Positions 7,990 to 17,154 of a stretch of 64,000 bases of DNA are shown one piece after another; within the stretch, counting starts at the first letter, position 1; the number at the start of each line of letters is the position of its first letter. A program made the translations under genes and the position numbers. The DNA lies in contig DIWC01000049.1 of the NCBI GenBank assembly GCA_002423425.1, positions 8,961 to 72,960 on the forward strand. Direction: 5' to 3'. The stretch is from Peptococcaceae bacterium UBA6116 (GTDB taxonomy: Bacteria > Bacillota > Desulfitobacteriia > Desulfitobacteriales > Syntrophobotulaceae). A model generated the notes under the pieces. The model ran no database searches. It was not told where the DNA came from and worked only from the letters and a program-made list of their open reading frames with translations.

Positions 7990-10257
7990 TTGGAAAGATA
8001 CGCCGAAGTGCTGGTGGATGTAGCCAATAGGCGTCTCGACCAAAGCTATCACTATCTAATACCCGAAAAGCTGCCAATTAAAACAGGAATGATGGTTTTG
8101 GTTACCCTTAGGAATCGGAAAGTCCAGGGACTGGTGGTTGGCATTGCGGATGAACCTCCGAGTCTGGGAAAAGATATTAAGCTGCGAAAGATAGAGGCTG
8201 TTCTGGAAGAGCAAAGTCTCATACCGCCCGAGCTGGTTGAACTTGCCGGCTGGCTGGCGGAAACAACGATTTGTTCTGTTGCCCAGGCTTTACATACTGT
8301 TTGGCCTTTTCTCAGAGGGAAAGCAGAGTCATGGATTCTTCCCTTAGCCGGATTGGAAGACGAGGATGTTAAAGTATTGGAGCTTTTGGATCCCGAGACT
8401 TATAAAGTTTTAGCTGTTCTGAACAGATCACACAAAAAAGCTTTGGCCGAGAAGGTTCTCATTAAAAGGGCCAATGCCGGTCAAGCCCTTCTGGATGAAA
8501 TGCTCAAACAAGGTTGGATACAAAAAGAATCAAGATTTTCAGGCGCAGTTCGGCTAAAAAAAGCTTCCGCTCAAACGGATTTTACCGGGCCGATAGAATC
8601 TTTCCCTATTTTTCCGATGGAAAAGAACATTGAACTCAGCCCTGTCCAAAGGATAGCTGTTCAGAAAATATGGAATTCCTATCAGAAAAGAGAAGGCGGT
8701 TGTGTCCTGCTTCATGGTATTACGGGAAGCGGGAAGACTGAAGTGTACCGGGAAATAGTCTTCAGGGTATTGGCACAAGGCGGAGACGCTATTATCCTTG
8801 TCCCCGAGATTTCGCTTATTTCTGAGATTTCCAAAGTTTTTATTGAACAATTCAACGGTCTTGTTGGGGTCATTCACTCCGGAATTAGCCCGGCGGAAAA
8901 ACTTTCTCTTTGGGAGAAAGCGTTGAGCGGTAAGAAGAGGATCATCATAGGGGCCAGGTCGGCGGTTTTTGCACCGTTACCAAACTTGAGCCTGATTATT
9001 CTGGACGAGGAACATGACAATGCCTATAAACAAGATGAGAACCCCAAGTATCATTCCAGGGATGTTGCCCGTAAAAGGATGATGCAAAGAAACGGGCTGG
9101 TTGTTCTCGGTAGTGCTACTCCTTCTCTCGAAGCTTATGCGGCCGTGCAGAGAGGGAAAATCGATTTCAGTTATCTCGGGGAGAGATTTAAGCAAAGAGC
9201 CTTACCTACGGTAGAAATTGTTGACATGAAAGAAGAACTGGCTAGCGGGAATAATAGCATATTTTCTTTTATTTTACGCGATAAGCTGAGGGAAAAGATA
9301 AATAAAGGAGAGCAAAGTATCCTGTTCCTTAACCGCAGGGGGTATTCAACTTTTGTGTTTTGTCGTGAATGTGGTTTTGTTGCCCGTTGTCCCCACTGTG
9401 ATGTTTCTTTAACTTTTCACAGTCAAAGGCGGGAGTTATGTTGCCATTATTGCGGTTATAAGCAGGAAGTATTTCACCATTGCCCGGATTGCGGCAGCAG
9501 GTATATCCGTTTCTTCGGGCAAGGGACACAAAAAGTCGAGGAGGAAGTTACCGCTCTTTTTCCAGGGGTAGAAGTTTTAAGACTAGATACGGATACAATT
9601 TCCGGCACAGAAAAACATGGAGATATTTTGGGAAAATTCCGTAACGAAAACGTTCCTATCTTGGTTGGAACGCAGATGTTAGCTAAAGGACTTGATTTCC
9701 CCAACGTGACGCTCGTGGGGGTAATTTCCGCCGATCAGCTGCTGAATATGCCTGATTTTCGTTCCCGGGAGAGGGCTTTTCAGCTCTTAACTCAGGTTGC
9801 GGGCAGAGCAGGGAGAGGTGTTAAAAAAGGTGAAGTTATTATCCAGACTTACGCACCCGATGACAGAGCGATCAGGAAGGCGGCTGTACAGGATTATTCT
9901 GCGTTTTTCTGGGAGGAGATTGCCTACCGCAAAAAATTAAGTTATCCTCCTTTTTCCCATATTATTCGGGTATTGCTTTTTCATGAAAAAGAAGAGAGAG
10001 TAATCAGAGCGGCCCAGGATCTTGCGGAAAGTATCAAAATATCTTTACAAATAGAAGAAAAAGAAAGGTGCCAAATCCTTGGTCCGGCTCCCGCGGTCCT
10101 AACCAAACTGAAAAATGAGTTTCGTTGGCAAGTCTCAATTAAAGGTAAGAATCCCGATAATTTAAGAAAAATAGTGCATGCCGGAGTAAAGCTATTTTTT
10201 AATAGTAATTCCAGTTCAGGGATAAAATTGAACATTGAGGTAAACCCCCTTAATTGA
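7990..10257 (+). CDS. priA: Primosomal protein N' (replication restart helicase PriA)
   Basis: PriA binds stalled forks and recombination D-loops and reloads the replicative helicase. The 755-residue protein has the N-terminal DNA-binding region, a Walker A motif GITGSGKTEVY near 242, the DEEH box near 339, and the zinc-binding cysteines in CRECGF, CPHCDVS, CCHYCG and CPDCGS (about 458-502). Helicase motifs GTQMLAKGLDFPNV and VAGRAGRG follow. The start is taken as the TTG at 7990, preceded by AAGGAGG; the in-frame ATG seven codons upstream lies before that site. It heads the block with def, fmt and rsmB, as in many Firmicutes. Confidence 0.95.
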   Translation: MERYAEVLVDVANRRLDQSYHYLIPEKLPIKTGMMVLVTLRNRKVQGLVVGIADEPPSLGKDIKLRKIEAVLEEQSLIPPELVELAGWLAETTICSVAQALHTVWPFLRGKAESWILPLAGLEDEDVKVLELLDPETYKVLAVLNRSHKKALAEKVLIKRANAGQALLDEMLKQGWIQKESRFSGAVRLKKASAQTDFTGPIESFPIFPMEKNIELSPVQRIAVQKIWNSYQKREGGCVLLHGITGSGKTEVYREIVFRVLAQGGDAIILVPEISLISEISKVFIEQFNGLVGVIHSGISPAEKLSLWEKALSGKKRIIIGARSAVFAPLPNLSLIILDEEHDNAYKQDENPKYHSRDVARKRMMQRNGLVVLGSATPSLEAYAAVQRGKIDFSYLGERFKQRALPTVEIVDMKEELASGNNSIFSFILRDKLREKINKGEQSILFLNRRGYSTFVFCRECGFVARCPHCDVSLTFHSQRRELCCHYCGYKQEVFHHCPDCGSRYIRFFGQGTQKVEEEVTALFPGVEVLRLDTDTISGTEKHGDILGKFRNENVPILVGTQMLAKGLDFPNVTLVGVISADQLLNMPDFRSRERAFQLLTQVAGRAGRGVKKGEVIIQTYAPDDRAIRKAAVQDYSAFFWEEIAYRKKLSYPPFSHIIRVLLFHEKEERVIRAAQDLAESIKISLQIEEKERCQILGPAPAVLTKLKNEFRWQVSIKGKNPDNLRKIVHAGVKLFFNSNSSSGIKLNIEVNPLN

Positions 10258-10292
10258 GCTAAATTGCTTAAAAGATGGATTATAGTTTATAA

Positions 10293-10321
10293 TTTAAATA
10301 GTGTGTTTATTTTGGTATAAT
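10293..10321 (+). promoter_or_regulatory. Promoter candidate for def-fmt
   Basis: An extended -10 box TGGTATAAT (10313-10321) has TTTAAA 17 bases upstream as a weak -35. It lies 60 bases before def. Confidence 0.45.
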
Positions 10322-10380
10322 AAAATGATTAATTTTGAAGATATTTTAACCAGTTTTTACCGGGAGAAAGGATTGGTAAT

Positions 10381-10836
10381 ATGGCGGTTTATCAAATAGT
10401 TTATATGGGAGAAGATATCTTAAGGGAGAAAGCAAAAGAAGTAACAAAAATAACTCCAAATGTGCTTAAATTGTTGACAAATATGGCGGAGACGATGTAT
10501 CAGGCTAGTGGAGTCGGACTTGCAGCTCCTCAAGTTGGAGTCCTTAAGAGGTTAATTGTGATAGATGCCGGAGAAGGGCTGATAGAGCTTATCAATCCTG
10601 TTATTATCAAAAAGTCAGGACAGGAAATAGACAGGGAGGCCTGTTTAAGCATTCCTAATTTGACAGGGGACGTTAAGCGGGCGAAAACAGTGGTGGTTCA
10701 AGCCCTGGATCGTAATGGAGTAATGATGGAATATGAGGCAAAGGGTTTATTAGCAAGAATATTCCAACATGAAATTGATCACCTAGAAGGTATCTTGTTT
10801 GTGGATGTAGCCCAAAAACTTTACGATAAAGAATAA
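10381..10836 (+). CDS. def: Peptide deformylase
   Basis: The enzyme removes the N-formyl group from nascent proteins at the ribosome exit. The three metal-site motifs are present: [17 protein letters not shown] (usually EGCLS; here Ala replaces Gly) and QHEIDHLEG with the two metal-binding histidines. Length of 151 aa is normal. GAGAAAGGA precedes the ATG. It pairs with fmt 23 bases downstream, which encodes the opposing formylation step. Confidence 0.95.
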   Translation: MAVYQIVYMGEDILREKAKEVTKITPNVLKLLTNMAETMYQASGVGLAAPQVGVLKRLIVIDAGEGLIELINPVIIKKSGQEIDREACLSIPNLTGDVKRAKTVVVQALDRNGVMMEYEAKGLLARIFQHEIDHLEGILFVDVAQKLYDKE

Positions 10837-10859
10837 AGTAGAAGTGTGGGTGAGAAAAA

Positions 10860-11807
10860 ATGAGGCTTGTCTTTATGGGTACTCCGGATTTTGCGGTTCC
10901 TTCTTTACAGGCTCTTTATGATGCCGGATACAATATTACCGGTGTTTTTACCCAACCTGACAGGCCGGCGGGAAGAGGTAACAAAATTACGGCAAGTCCA
11001 ATAAAAGTAATGGCCCAGAGTCTGATGCTTCCTGTTTTTCAACCCGAGAAGATCAAGTGTTCAACAGATGTAGAACTAATCAAAAAACTTGAGCCGGAGT
11101 GTATTGTTGTTGTTGCCTATGGACAAATATTACCGCAAGATATTTTGAAATATCCGCGTTATGGGTGCATCAATGTACATGCTTCGTTATTGCCTGCATA
11201 TCGTGGCGCCGCCCCTATTCATTGGGCGGTGATTAACGGGGAGCATAAGACCGGAGTTACAACTATGCTGATGGATGAGGGACTCGATACCGGGGACATG
11301 CTTTTAAGCAAGGAGATAGAAATCGGGGCTTCTGCCACAACCGGAGATGTCCACGATGTCTTAATGAGAGTTGGGGCTGAAGTTTTGCTCAAAACATTGG
11401 AAGGATTAGTGAACAGAACGTTATTGCCTACCCCCCAGCCACAAGAATTCACTTATGCTCCGCTTTTAAAAAGGGAACATGAGAAAATCGACTGGTTCTG
11501 GAAGGCAGATAAAATACATAATAGAATAAGGGGTTTATCACCATGGCCAGGTGCTTTTACCACTTTCCGCGGACAACCGGTAAAAATATGGAAAAGTGAG
11601 CTGTATCCGGGCAATGGGCTTGAGGGTTGTGCCTTAACAGAATTATTGCCGGGTCAGATTGTATCGCGAACGTTAAAAGGAATAAGAGTAACTGCCGGGG
11701 AAGGATTATTAGAGATCATTGAGCTTCAGCCGGCAGGGAAAAAGAGGATGGCAGCAACAGATTTTTTCAATGGCCGTCAAGTTATTAATGGGGAATTATT
11801 TGTCTAA
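10860..11807 (+). CDS. fmt: Methionyl-tRNA formyltransferase
   Basis: It transfers a formyl group from 10-formyl-tetrahydrofolate to initiator Met-tRNA. The start MRLVFMGTPDFAVPSL, the catalytic block NVHASLLPAYRGAAPI near 105-120 and the loop MDEGLDTGDM identify it. A C-terminal tRNA-binding domain follows. The length of 315 aa is standard. It is co-directional with def and probably co-transcribed. Confidence 0.95.
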   Translation: MRLVFMGTPDFAVPSLQALYDAGYNITGVFTQPDRPAGRGNKITASPIKVMAQSLMLPVFQPEKIKCSTDVELIKKLEPECIVVVAYGQILPQDILKYPRYGCINVHASLLPAYRGAAPIHWAVINGEHKTGVTTMLMDEGLDTGDMLLSKEIEIGASATTGDVHDVLMRVGAEVLLKTLEGLVNRTLLPTPQPQEFTYAPLLKREHEKIDWFWKADKIHNRIRGLSPWPGAFTTFRGQPVKIWKSELYPGNGLEGCALTELLPGQIVSRTLKGIRVTAGEGLLEIIELQPAGKKRMAATDFFNGRQVINGELFV

Positions 11808-11960
11808 AGTACTATTGTCTATTAAGCATGAAGTAATAATACTTTAAGCTAAATTTAAGTAATTTAGGGTAGACTTTAGGTACAAACAAGATATAGGTTT
11901 AATGTAACCTTTTCTATTTATTTCTGGGAACGAATGGTGATTCTTGAAGGAGGAGAAATC

Positions 11961-12662
11961 ATGATTTTTGATCCATTTTTACTTCATCCCTCGACGATTT
12001 TATTAATACCTGCTATTATCCTTACCGCCTATGCTCAAATAAAAGTCAGCGGAGCTTATGGCCGCTATTCAAAAATAAGGAGCAGTTCAGGACGGACGGG
12101 TTCTGATGTAGCGAGGATGATCCTAGATGAAAACGGGTTATATGATGTTAAGGTCGAACAAGTCACAGGAAATTTGACCGATCATTATGATCCAAGGGTC
12201 CAGGCCGTGAGGCTTAGCAGCGGGGTCTATAGCAGTACATCAATTGCGGCTTTAGCGGTTGCGGCTCATGAAACGGGGCACGCCGTACAGCATGCTGATG
12301 GTTATGCTCCTCTAAAGATAAGGACAGCTTTTGTGCCGGTAGCATCTCTGGGAAGTCAGATAGGCCCGCTTCTTATTATTTTGGGCTTTTTTCTGCCTGC
12401 ATTTCCATCTCTCTTAATGATCGGGATTTATGCGTTTGCTTTTGCGGTACTTTTCCAAATTGTTACTTTACCTGTTGAATTCAATGCCAGCAGCAGGGCT
12501 CTTGCTTTCCTCGAAAGAAGCGGTATCGTTTCACAGGGAGAAGAACTGACAGGAGCCAGACGGATGTTGAGTGCCGCGGCTTTAACTTATGTTGCTGCAG
12601 CATTAAGTGCGATTCTTACTTTGCTTCGGTTTGTATGGATTGCTCAAGGACGGGATGACTAG
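11961..12662 (+). CDS. Zinc metallopeptidase of the YugP family (membrane-bound)
   Basis: This 233-residue protein has an N-terminal membrane segment, the zinc motif HETGH near 103-107 (AAHETGHAVQH), and two or three further hydrophobic segments. That is the arrangement of neutral zinc metallopeptidases related to B. subtilis YugP (DUF2268-like). The ATG at 11961 follows AAGGAGGAG ideally; an upstream GTG would add nine residues that include that ribosome-binding site. The physiological substrate is unknown. The gene sits between fmt and rsmB, a position it often holds in Clostridia. Confidence 0.85.
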   Translation: MIFDPFLLHPSTILLIPAIILTAYAQIKVSGAYGRYSKIRSSSGRTGSDVARMILDENGLYDVKVEQVTGNLTDHYDPRVQAVRLSSGVYSSTSIAALAVAAHETGHAVQHADGYAPLKIRTAFVPVASLGSQIGPLLIILGFFLPAFPSLLMIGIYAFAFAVLFQIVTLPVEFNASSRALAFLERSGIVSQGEELTGARRMLSAAALTYVAAALSAILTLLRFVWIAQGRDD

Positions 12663-12671
12663 AAGGAAAAG

Positions 12672-14063
12672 ATGGATATGAATATTGTTAACGGTTTTCT
12701 TGATAATAACGCACGGCAAATTGCCGTGCGTATTCTTGCAAGGGTAGAAAAAGAGGGTTCCTATGCCAATATTTTGCTGCGCGAAAATTTATCAAGCCTT
12801 GAGGACTATAGGGACCGTCACCTGGTATCCGCTTTGGTCAATGGCGTTTTGAAGAATAAACTTCTGCTTGATTACGCTTTGCGAAAACACCTTACGAAAC
12901 CAATGTCGGCACTTCCGCATGAAGTACGGGCAATTCTTCGGGCAGGAGCTTTTCAGATACTTTTTCTTGATAAAATTCCTATTCCTGCAGCAATTAATGA
13001 AAGTGTCAATCTTGTAAAATCCGGGGAATATGCAAAGAACCATAGATTTCCGGCCCTTATAAACAGTGTGCTGCGCAAGACGGCTGAAACAGGCTGGAAG
13101 TTTGCGTGGCCTGATAAGAAAAAAGAAACTTGGCGTTATCTTTCCGTTTTCTATTCCCATCCTGAGTGGATGGTCAAAAGATGGCTTAAAAGATGGGGAG
13201 CGGAAGAAACGGAAGAATTGCTTAAAACCAACAATGATCCGTCGCCAACCGTTATCCGGATTAATACCCTTAAAACAACCAAAGAAGAATTTATAACTGT
13301 GCTTAAGAATAATAACCTCAAGGGTGTTTCAAGTCCCCGGCTGCCGGAGGCTTTTTACCTTGATGATTTTGGGGCGGTGGAAAAACTTGAGGCCTTTAAG
13401 TCAGGATTTTTTACTGTTCAGGATGAGAGTTCCCAGCTGGTTGCCCATGTTTTAGGGGTAAAACCAGGGTATCGGGTTTTAGACGTATGCAGTGCTCCGG
13501 GAGGGAAAACAACCCATCTGGCTCAGCTTATGAAAAACCAAGGAGAGATTCTTGCTGTAGATATATATCCACAGAAACTAAAATTAGTCGATGAGCTGGC
13601 AAAACGTTTAGAAATCAGCATTATTCAAACCGTGGAAAGTGATGCCAGGATACTAGCGGGGATTGAAGGCAAGTTCGACCGTGTCCTGGTTGATGCCCCT
13701 TGTTCGGGCTTGGGAGTTATTAGAAGAAGAGCGGATCTTCGTTGGCACAAAAGAGAAGATGAAATTGAGCAGCTTCCCAAGTTACAATTGGAGATCCTGC
13801 TCAAAGCTTCAGATTATGTGCTGCCCGGAGGAGAAATCGTCTATTCCACCTGTACGACCGAACCGGAAGAAAATTTTGAGGTAATTAAAGCTTTCCGCCG
13901 CTTAAGACTGGAGTTCATACCGGTTGATCTTACCCCGTTATTGCCTTTTCATGTTTCAGCCGAGAGGGACTTGCAGCAACTGCAAAAAGGTGTTTGGCAA
14001 ATCTTGCCGCACCTCCATAAAATGGATGGTTTTTTTGTAGCTAAACTTAAACTTCAAATATGA
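12672..14063 (+). CDS. rsmB: 16S rRNA (cytosine-967-C5) methyltransferase RsmB
   Basis: RsmB methylates C967 of 16S rRNA with SAM. The 463-residue protein has an N-terminal NusB-like RNA-binding domain (about 12-145), then a Rossmann methyltransferase with DVCSAPGGKTTHLAQL, the motif IV cysteine in DAPCSGLGVIRRR, and the motif VI catalytic cysteine in YSTCTTEPEEN. The ATG at 12672 follows GAAGGAAAAG. A perfect 11-bp palindrome lies inside codons 13-20. It begins nine bases after the metallopeptidase gene. Confidence 0.94.
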   Translation: MDMNIVNGFLDNNARQIAVRILARVEKEGSYANILLRENLSSLEDYRDRHLVSALVNGVLKNKLLLDYALRKHLTKPMSALPHEVRAILRAGAFQILFLDKIPIPAAINESVNLVKSGEYAKNHRFPALINSVLRKTAETGWKFAWPDKKKETWRYLSVFYSHPEWMVKRWLKRWGAEETEELLKTNNDPSPTVIRINTLKTTKEEFITVLKNNNLKGVSSPRLPEAFYLDDFGAVEKLEAFKSGFFTVQDESSQLVAHVLGVKPGYRVLDVCSAPGGKTTHLAQLMKNQGEILAVDIYPQKLKLVDELAKRLEISIIQTVESDARILAGIEGKFDRVLVDAPCSGLGVIRRRADLRWHKREDEIEQLPKLQLEILLKASDYVLPGGEIVYSTCTTEPEENFEVIKAFRRLRLEFIPVDLTPLLPFHVSAERDLQQLQKGVWQILPHLHKMDGFFVAKLKLQI

Positions 14064-14127
14064 TAAAAAGTCTCTTCTCGTTCGGGGATATGTTTATAAA
14101 AGGAAGATTGGGTGAATAATACTGAAT

Positions 14128-15210
14128 ATGGGAAAGATTGACTGCCGTGCTTGCCTTGTTGAGGAACTAACAGATATTTGCTTGAAAAATAACATCAAGA
14201 AATTTCGAGCCAAGCAGATTTTCGGGTGGGTACAACAAAAGGGATCTCAAAATTGGGAAGAAATACGCAATATTAGCAAAGAAGATAAAGAAATATTAAA
14301 GCAGTCTCTTTATATTCAAGCGGCTGGGCTTGTCAGGGAGCAGAGATCGAAGGACGGTACCCGTAAGTTTCTGTTCAGCCTGGCGGACGGTGAAAGAATT
14401 GAAACAGTTCTGATGGATTACGAAAAGGACGTTTCCCGAGACCGCCAGACCCTCTGTGTTTCGACCCAGGTTGGATGTCCGGTAGGATGCTCCTTTTGTG
14501 CAACAGGAATGGAAGGTTATAAGAGGAATCTTTCAGCCGGTGAAATTACGGGTCAAGTGCTGGATGTTATGAGATATCTGCAAAAAGAGGATGAGTCGTT
14601 TAAAATCACGAATGTCGTTTTTATGGGTATGGGCGAACCATTTCTTAATTATGATGCCGTTCTTAAAGCCGTTACTATTCTTAACTGTGAAGACGGCCAA
14701 AATATCGGTATGCGCAGAATGACAATATCTACGAGCGGGGTGGTTCCCCGGATTATTCAACTGGCCAAAGATAACCCTCAAGTTGGCTTAGCCATCTCTC
14801 TTCACTCAGCAAAAGACGAGATTAGAGATATTTTAATTCCTATGAACAAGAGATATCCGCTTGCCAAGCTTTTAGCAGCGTGTAATGCATATTCGGCACT
14901 TACTAAACGCAGGGTTACTTTTGAAGTTGTTTTAAATTCAGCTAATGCGGAGAGAAGTGAGGCCCAAGAGCTTGCAAAATTATTGGGGGGAATGATGGCC
15001 CATGTTAACCTCATTCCGGTCAATCCGGTTGCGGGCAGCGGCGTAAGCCGTCCTCCCAAGGGAAAAATACAAATGTTTAAAAATATTCTGGAAGAAGCAA
15101 AGATTCAAGTCTCCATAAGAGAGGAGAAAGGCTTGGATATTGACGCTGCCTGTGGCCAACTAAGACAACGCTTGGAGAGTGAAGAGTATGAATCTGTTGA
15201 CCAAAGTTGA
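14128..15210 (+). CDS. rlmN: Dual-specificity rRNA/tRNA adenine-C2 methyltransferase RlmN
   Basis: RlmN is a radical-SAM enzyme that methylates A2503 of 23S rRNA and A37 of some tRNAs. The 4Fe-4S motif CxxxCxxC is seen in VGCPVGCSFCATG (Cys117, 121, 124). GMGEPFLNYD, the SAM-binding STSGVVP and the C-terminal GLDIDAACGQLR, which carries the methyl-carrying cysteine, follow. Length is 360 aa. Its last codons overlap the start of the FHA-protein gene, indicating translational coupling. Confidence 0.95.
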   Translation: MGKIDCRACLVEELTDICLKNNIKKFRAKQIFGWVQQKGSQNWEEIRNISKEDKEILKQSLYIQAAGLVREQRSKDGTRKFLFSLADGERIETVLMDYEKDVSRDRQTLCVSTQVGCPVGCSFCATGMEGYKRNLSAGEITGQVLDVMRYLQKEDESFKITNVVFMGMGEPFLNYDAVLKAVTILNCEDGQNIGMRRMTISTSGVVPRIIQLAKDNPQVGLAISLHSAKDEIRDILIPMNKRYPLAKLLAACNAYSALTKRRVTFEVVLNSANAERSEAQELAKLLGGMMAHVNLIPVNPVAGSGVSRPPKGKIQMFKNILEEAKIQVSIREEKGLDIDAACGQLRQRLESEEYESVDQS

Positions 15211-15973
15211 AATTGTCGCCGAGTATATCATAACATACTTTTTTCGCCAACCGGCCGAATCGATTCAACCGGTTCAGGTCGCGAGGGAATTACTTAAAAC
15301 AATGTTCAAAAATAAACAGGTTAGCGTTTCCAATGTTTACGTGCCCAATGTATATCGGGTATACCTTCATAAAGACGATTATGCTATACTTGAAAGTTTT
15401 GGCGAGACTTTCTTGGTTGAGTTAGCCAAGCACCTCTATGATCAAGGATGCAAACAAGGGTTTACTTTTCTAACGCTTCCTGTCGTCGAGATTAATATTG
15501 GCGATAATATCGATTTAGGTGGAATCAGTGTTAAAATAGAATTTAATGATTCACTTGTCGTTTCTTGGCAAGTTAAGGAAGAAAAAGGTTATAAAGAACA
15601 AGAAGAGCTGGAAAAAACAACATTATTGATAAATAGTGTAAAACAAGAAAGTTCATTTGAATTGAACCAGGGCAGGAAAAGCCTTCCTTATCTAGAAGTT
15701 ATTAAGGGCAAAGATGCAGGAAAAGTATATTATCTTGATCAGGAAGAAGTCATGGTGGGAAGAAACGAGGACTGTGATATTAAAGTCGATGATGTGGAAA
15801 TTTCCCGTCAACACCTTAGACTCGTAAACGAAAATAGAAGGTGGTTTGTTCAGGATCTTGGAAGTACGAACGGGACATTTGTAAATAAACTGAGGGTTGA
15901 TCGCTTTATGGTTAATCCCGGAGACAGAATTAAAGCAGGGCGGACCTTTTTTAGATTTAATGTAGAGAAGTAA
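15188..15973 (+). CDS. FhaA-type protein: DUF3662 domain plus C-terminal FHA domain
   Basis: FHA domains bind phosphothreonine peptides. The N-terminal 120 residues match the DUF3662/FhaA region; a variable linker follows; residues about 175-260 form an FHA domain with VGRNEDCDI, the SRQH phosphothreonine-contact motif and DLGSTNGTFVN. The ATG at 15188 has GGAGAG nine bases before it and lies within the end of rlmN. It begins a six-gene module ending in the PASTA kinase, so the likely partner is a protein phosphorylated by that kinase. FhaA homologues in actinobacteria act in cell-wall control; that role here is inferred. Confidence 0.88.
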   Translation: MNLLTKVEIVAEYIITYFFRQPAESIQPVQVARELLKTMFKNKQVSVSNVYVPNVYRVYLHKDDYAILESFGETFLVELAKHLYDQGCKQGFTFLTLPVVEINIGDNIDLGGISVKIEFNDSLVVSWQVKEEKGYKEQEELEKTTLLINSVKQESSFELNQGRKSLPYLEVIKGKDAGKVYYLDQEEVMVGRNEDCDIKVDDVEISRQHLRLVNENRRWFVQDLGSTNGTFVNKLRVDRFMVNPGDRIKAGRTFFRFNVEK

Positions 15974-15986
15974 GACGGTGGTTTTT

Positions 15987-16430
15987 ATGCAAATGATTAC
16001 GGTCTTAGGAAGAATTTTGTTTGTTGCTTTAATATATCTATTTTTATTTCGAATTTTAACTGTTATGTTGGCTGATTTAAGAAGCAGGGGTGTTTTGACC
16101 AAAACGGAGTCGGACCACGGATGCTTAGAAGTTTTAACCGGATCCGAGACGTTGCCTAAAGGGCGGAAAATAAGAATTGATTCCCGCGGACTGTCTATAG
16201 GAAGAGGGAAACATAATGATATTATTCTTCCTGACCATTACTGCTCCTTGGATCACGCGGAATTGAAACATAGCAAAGGAATAACAACCTTAGAAGATGT
16301 TGGAAGTACAAACGGAACCTGGGTTAACGGCGAGAGAATAAACTCCCAAGTCCAGCTTGTGGCGGGCGATTTTGTTAAGATTGGCAGCATTATATTGGGT
16401 TATTCGAGGTGGAGAAATGAAAACAGTTAG
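15987..16430 (+). CDS. FhaB-type protein: membrane segment plus FHA domain
   Basis: One N-terminal membrane segment (about residues 4-27) is followed by a linker and a cytoplasmic FHA domain with SIGRGKHNDI, SLDHAEL and VGSTNGTWVNG. The SxxH motif has Asp in place of the usual Arg between Ser and His (SLDH). I prefer the ATG at 15987, behind ACGGTGG, to a GTG three codons upstream. The end overlaps the phosphatase gene by 14 bases. It resembles FhaB/FipA, a substrate-reader beside FtsW and the PASTA kinase in other Gram-positives. Confidence 0.85.
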   Translation: MQMITVLGRILFVALIYLFLFRILTVMLADLRSRGVLTKTESDHGCLEVLTGSETLPKGRKIRIDSRGLSIGRGKHNDIILPDHYCSLDHAELKHSKGITTLEDVGSTNGTWVNGERINSQVQLVAGDFVKIGSIILGYSRWRNENS

Positions 16431-17154
16431 TATTTATGAGACGGGCTGTGTAAGAAAAAATAATGAAGACTTTTTTTTGATTTTGCCCGAAGCGGGGTTG
16501 TTTGCCGTTGCTGATGGTATGGGAGGGCATAATGCAGGTGAGATCGCTTCTAACTTGGCTATTAATGAATTGAAAAAAAGAGCGTCAGCTTTACACTTCA
16601 TAAATACAGACGAGGTTCAGCAATGGCTTATCGACGCTATTGAAGGTGCGAACCGCGAAGTCTTCGAGGCTTCTTCCCATGCTGATGAGATGGAGGGTAT
16701 GGGAACGACACTTACGGCTTTGGTCTTGAAGGAGAATAAGGCTGTAATCGGTCATATCGGTGACAGCCGGATCTACCTTTGGCGGGACTTAAGTCTGTCT
16801 TTGCTTTCGGAAGACCATTCCATGGTTAACGAGCTTGTTCGTCTTGGTCAAATTACTGAAGAAAAAGCAAAAAACCATCCGCACCGCAATATTCTTTCCA
16901 GAGCTTTAGGGGTTGAAAGAAATACTGAGATCGACTGCTTCAAGTTGGAATTTCAAGCCGATGATGTTTTTTTACTTTGCACTGATGGTTTTTCCAACGT
17001 GATAGAAGACGAAGAGATAACTGCCGAATTTTTAACTGACAAAACGTGGGACGGGCATCTGGAGAAGTTTAAAGATCTAATTCTTACACGGGGCGCTCCT
17101 GATAATTTTACAGCCGTTTGCTGTATATTAAACGGTGAGAATGATGTTATATAG
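16417..17154 (+). CDS. PP2C-family serine/threonine phosphatase (Stp/PrpC type)
   Basis: This 245-aa protein is the phosphatase opposing the PASTA kinase encoded three genes later. Metal-binding motifs are present: RKNNEDFF, ADGMGGHNAGE, HIGDSRIYLW, LCTDGFSN and APDNFTAVCC. The ATG at 16417 follows GAGGTGGAGA; longer in-frame starts lie within fhaB and have no such site. It overlaps both neighbours, so the cluster is translationally coupled. Confidence 0.93.
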   Translation: MKTVSIYETGCVRKNNEDFFLILPEAGLFAVADGMGGHNAGEIASNLAINELKKRASALHFINTDEVQQWLIDAIEGANREVFEASSHADEMEGMGTTLTALVLKENKAVIGHIGDSRIYLWRDLSLSLLSEDHSMVNELVRLGQITEEKAKNHPHRNILSRALGVERNTEIDCFKLEFQADDVFLLCTDGFSNVIEDEEITAEFLTDKTWDGHLEKFKDLILTRGAPDNFTAVCCILNGENDVI

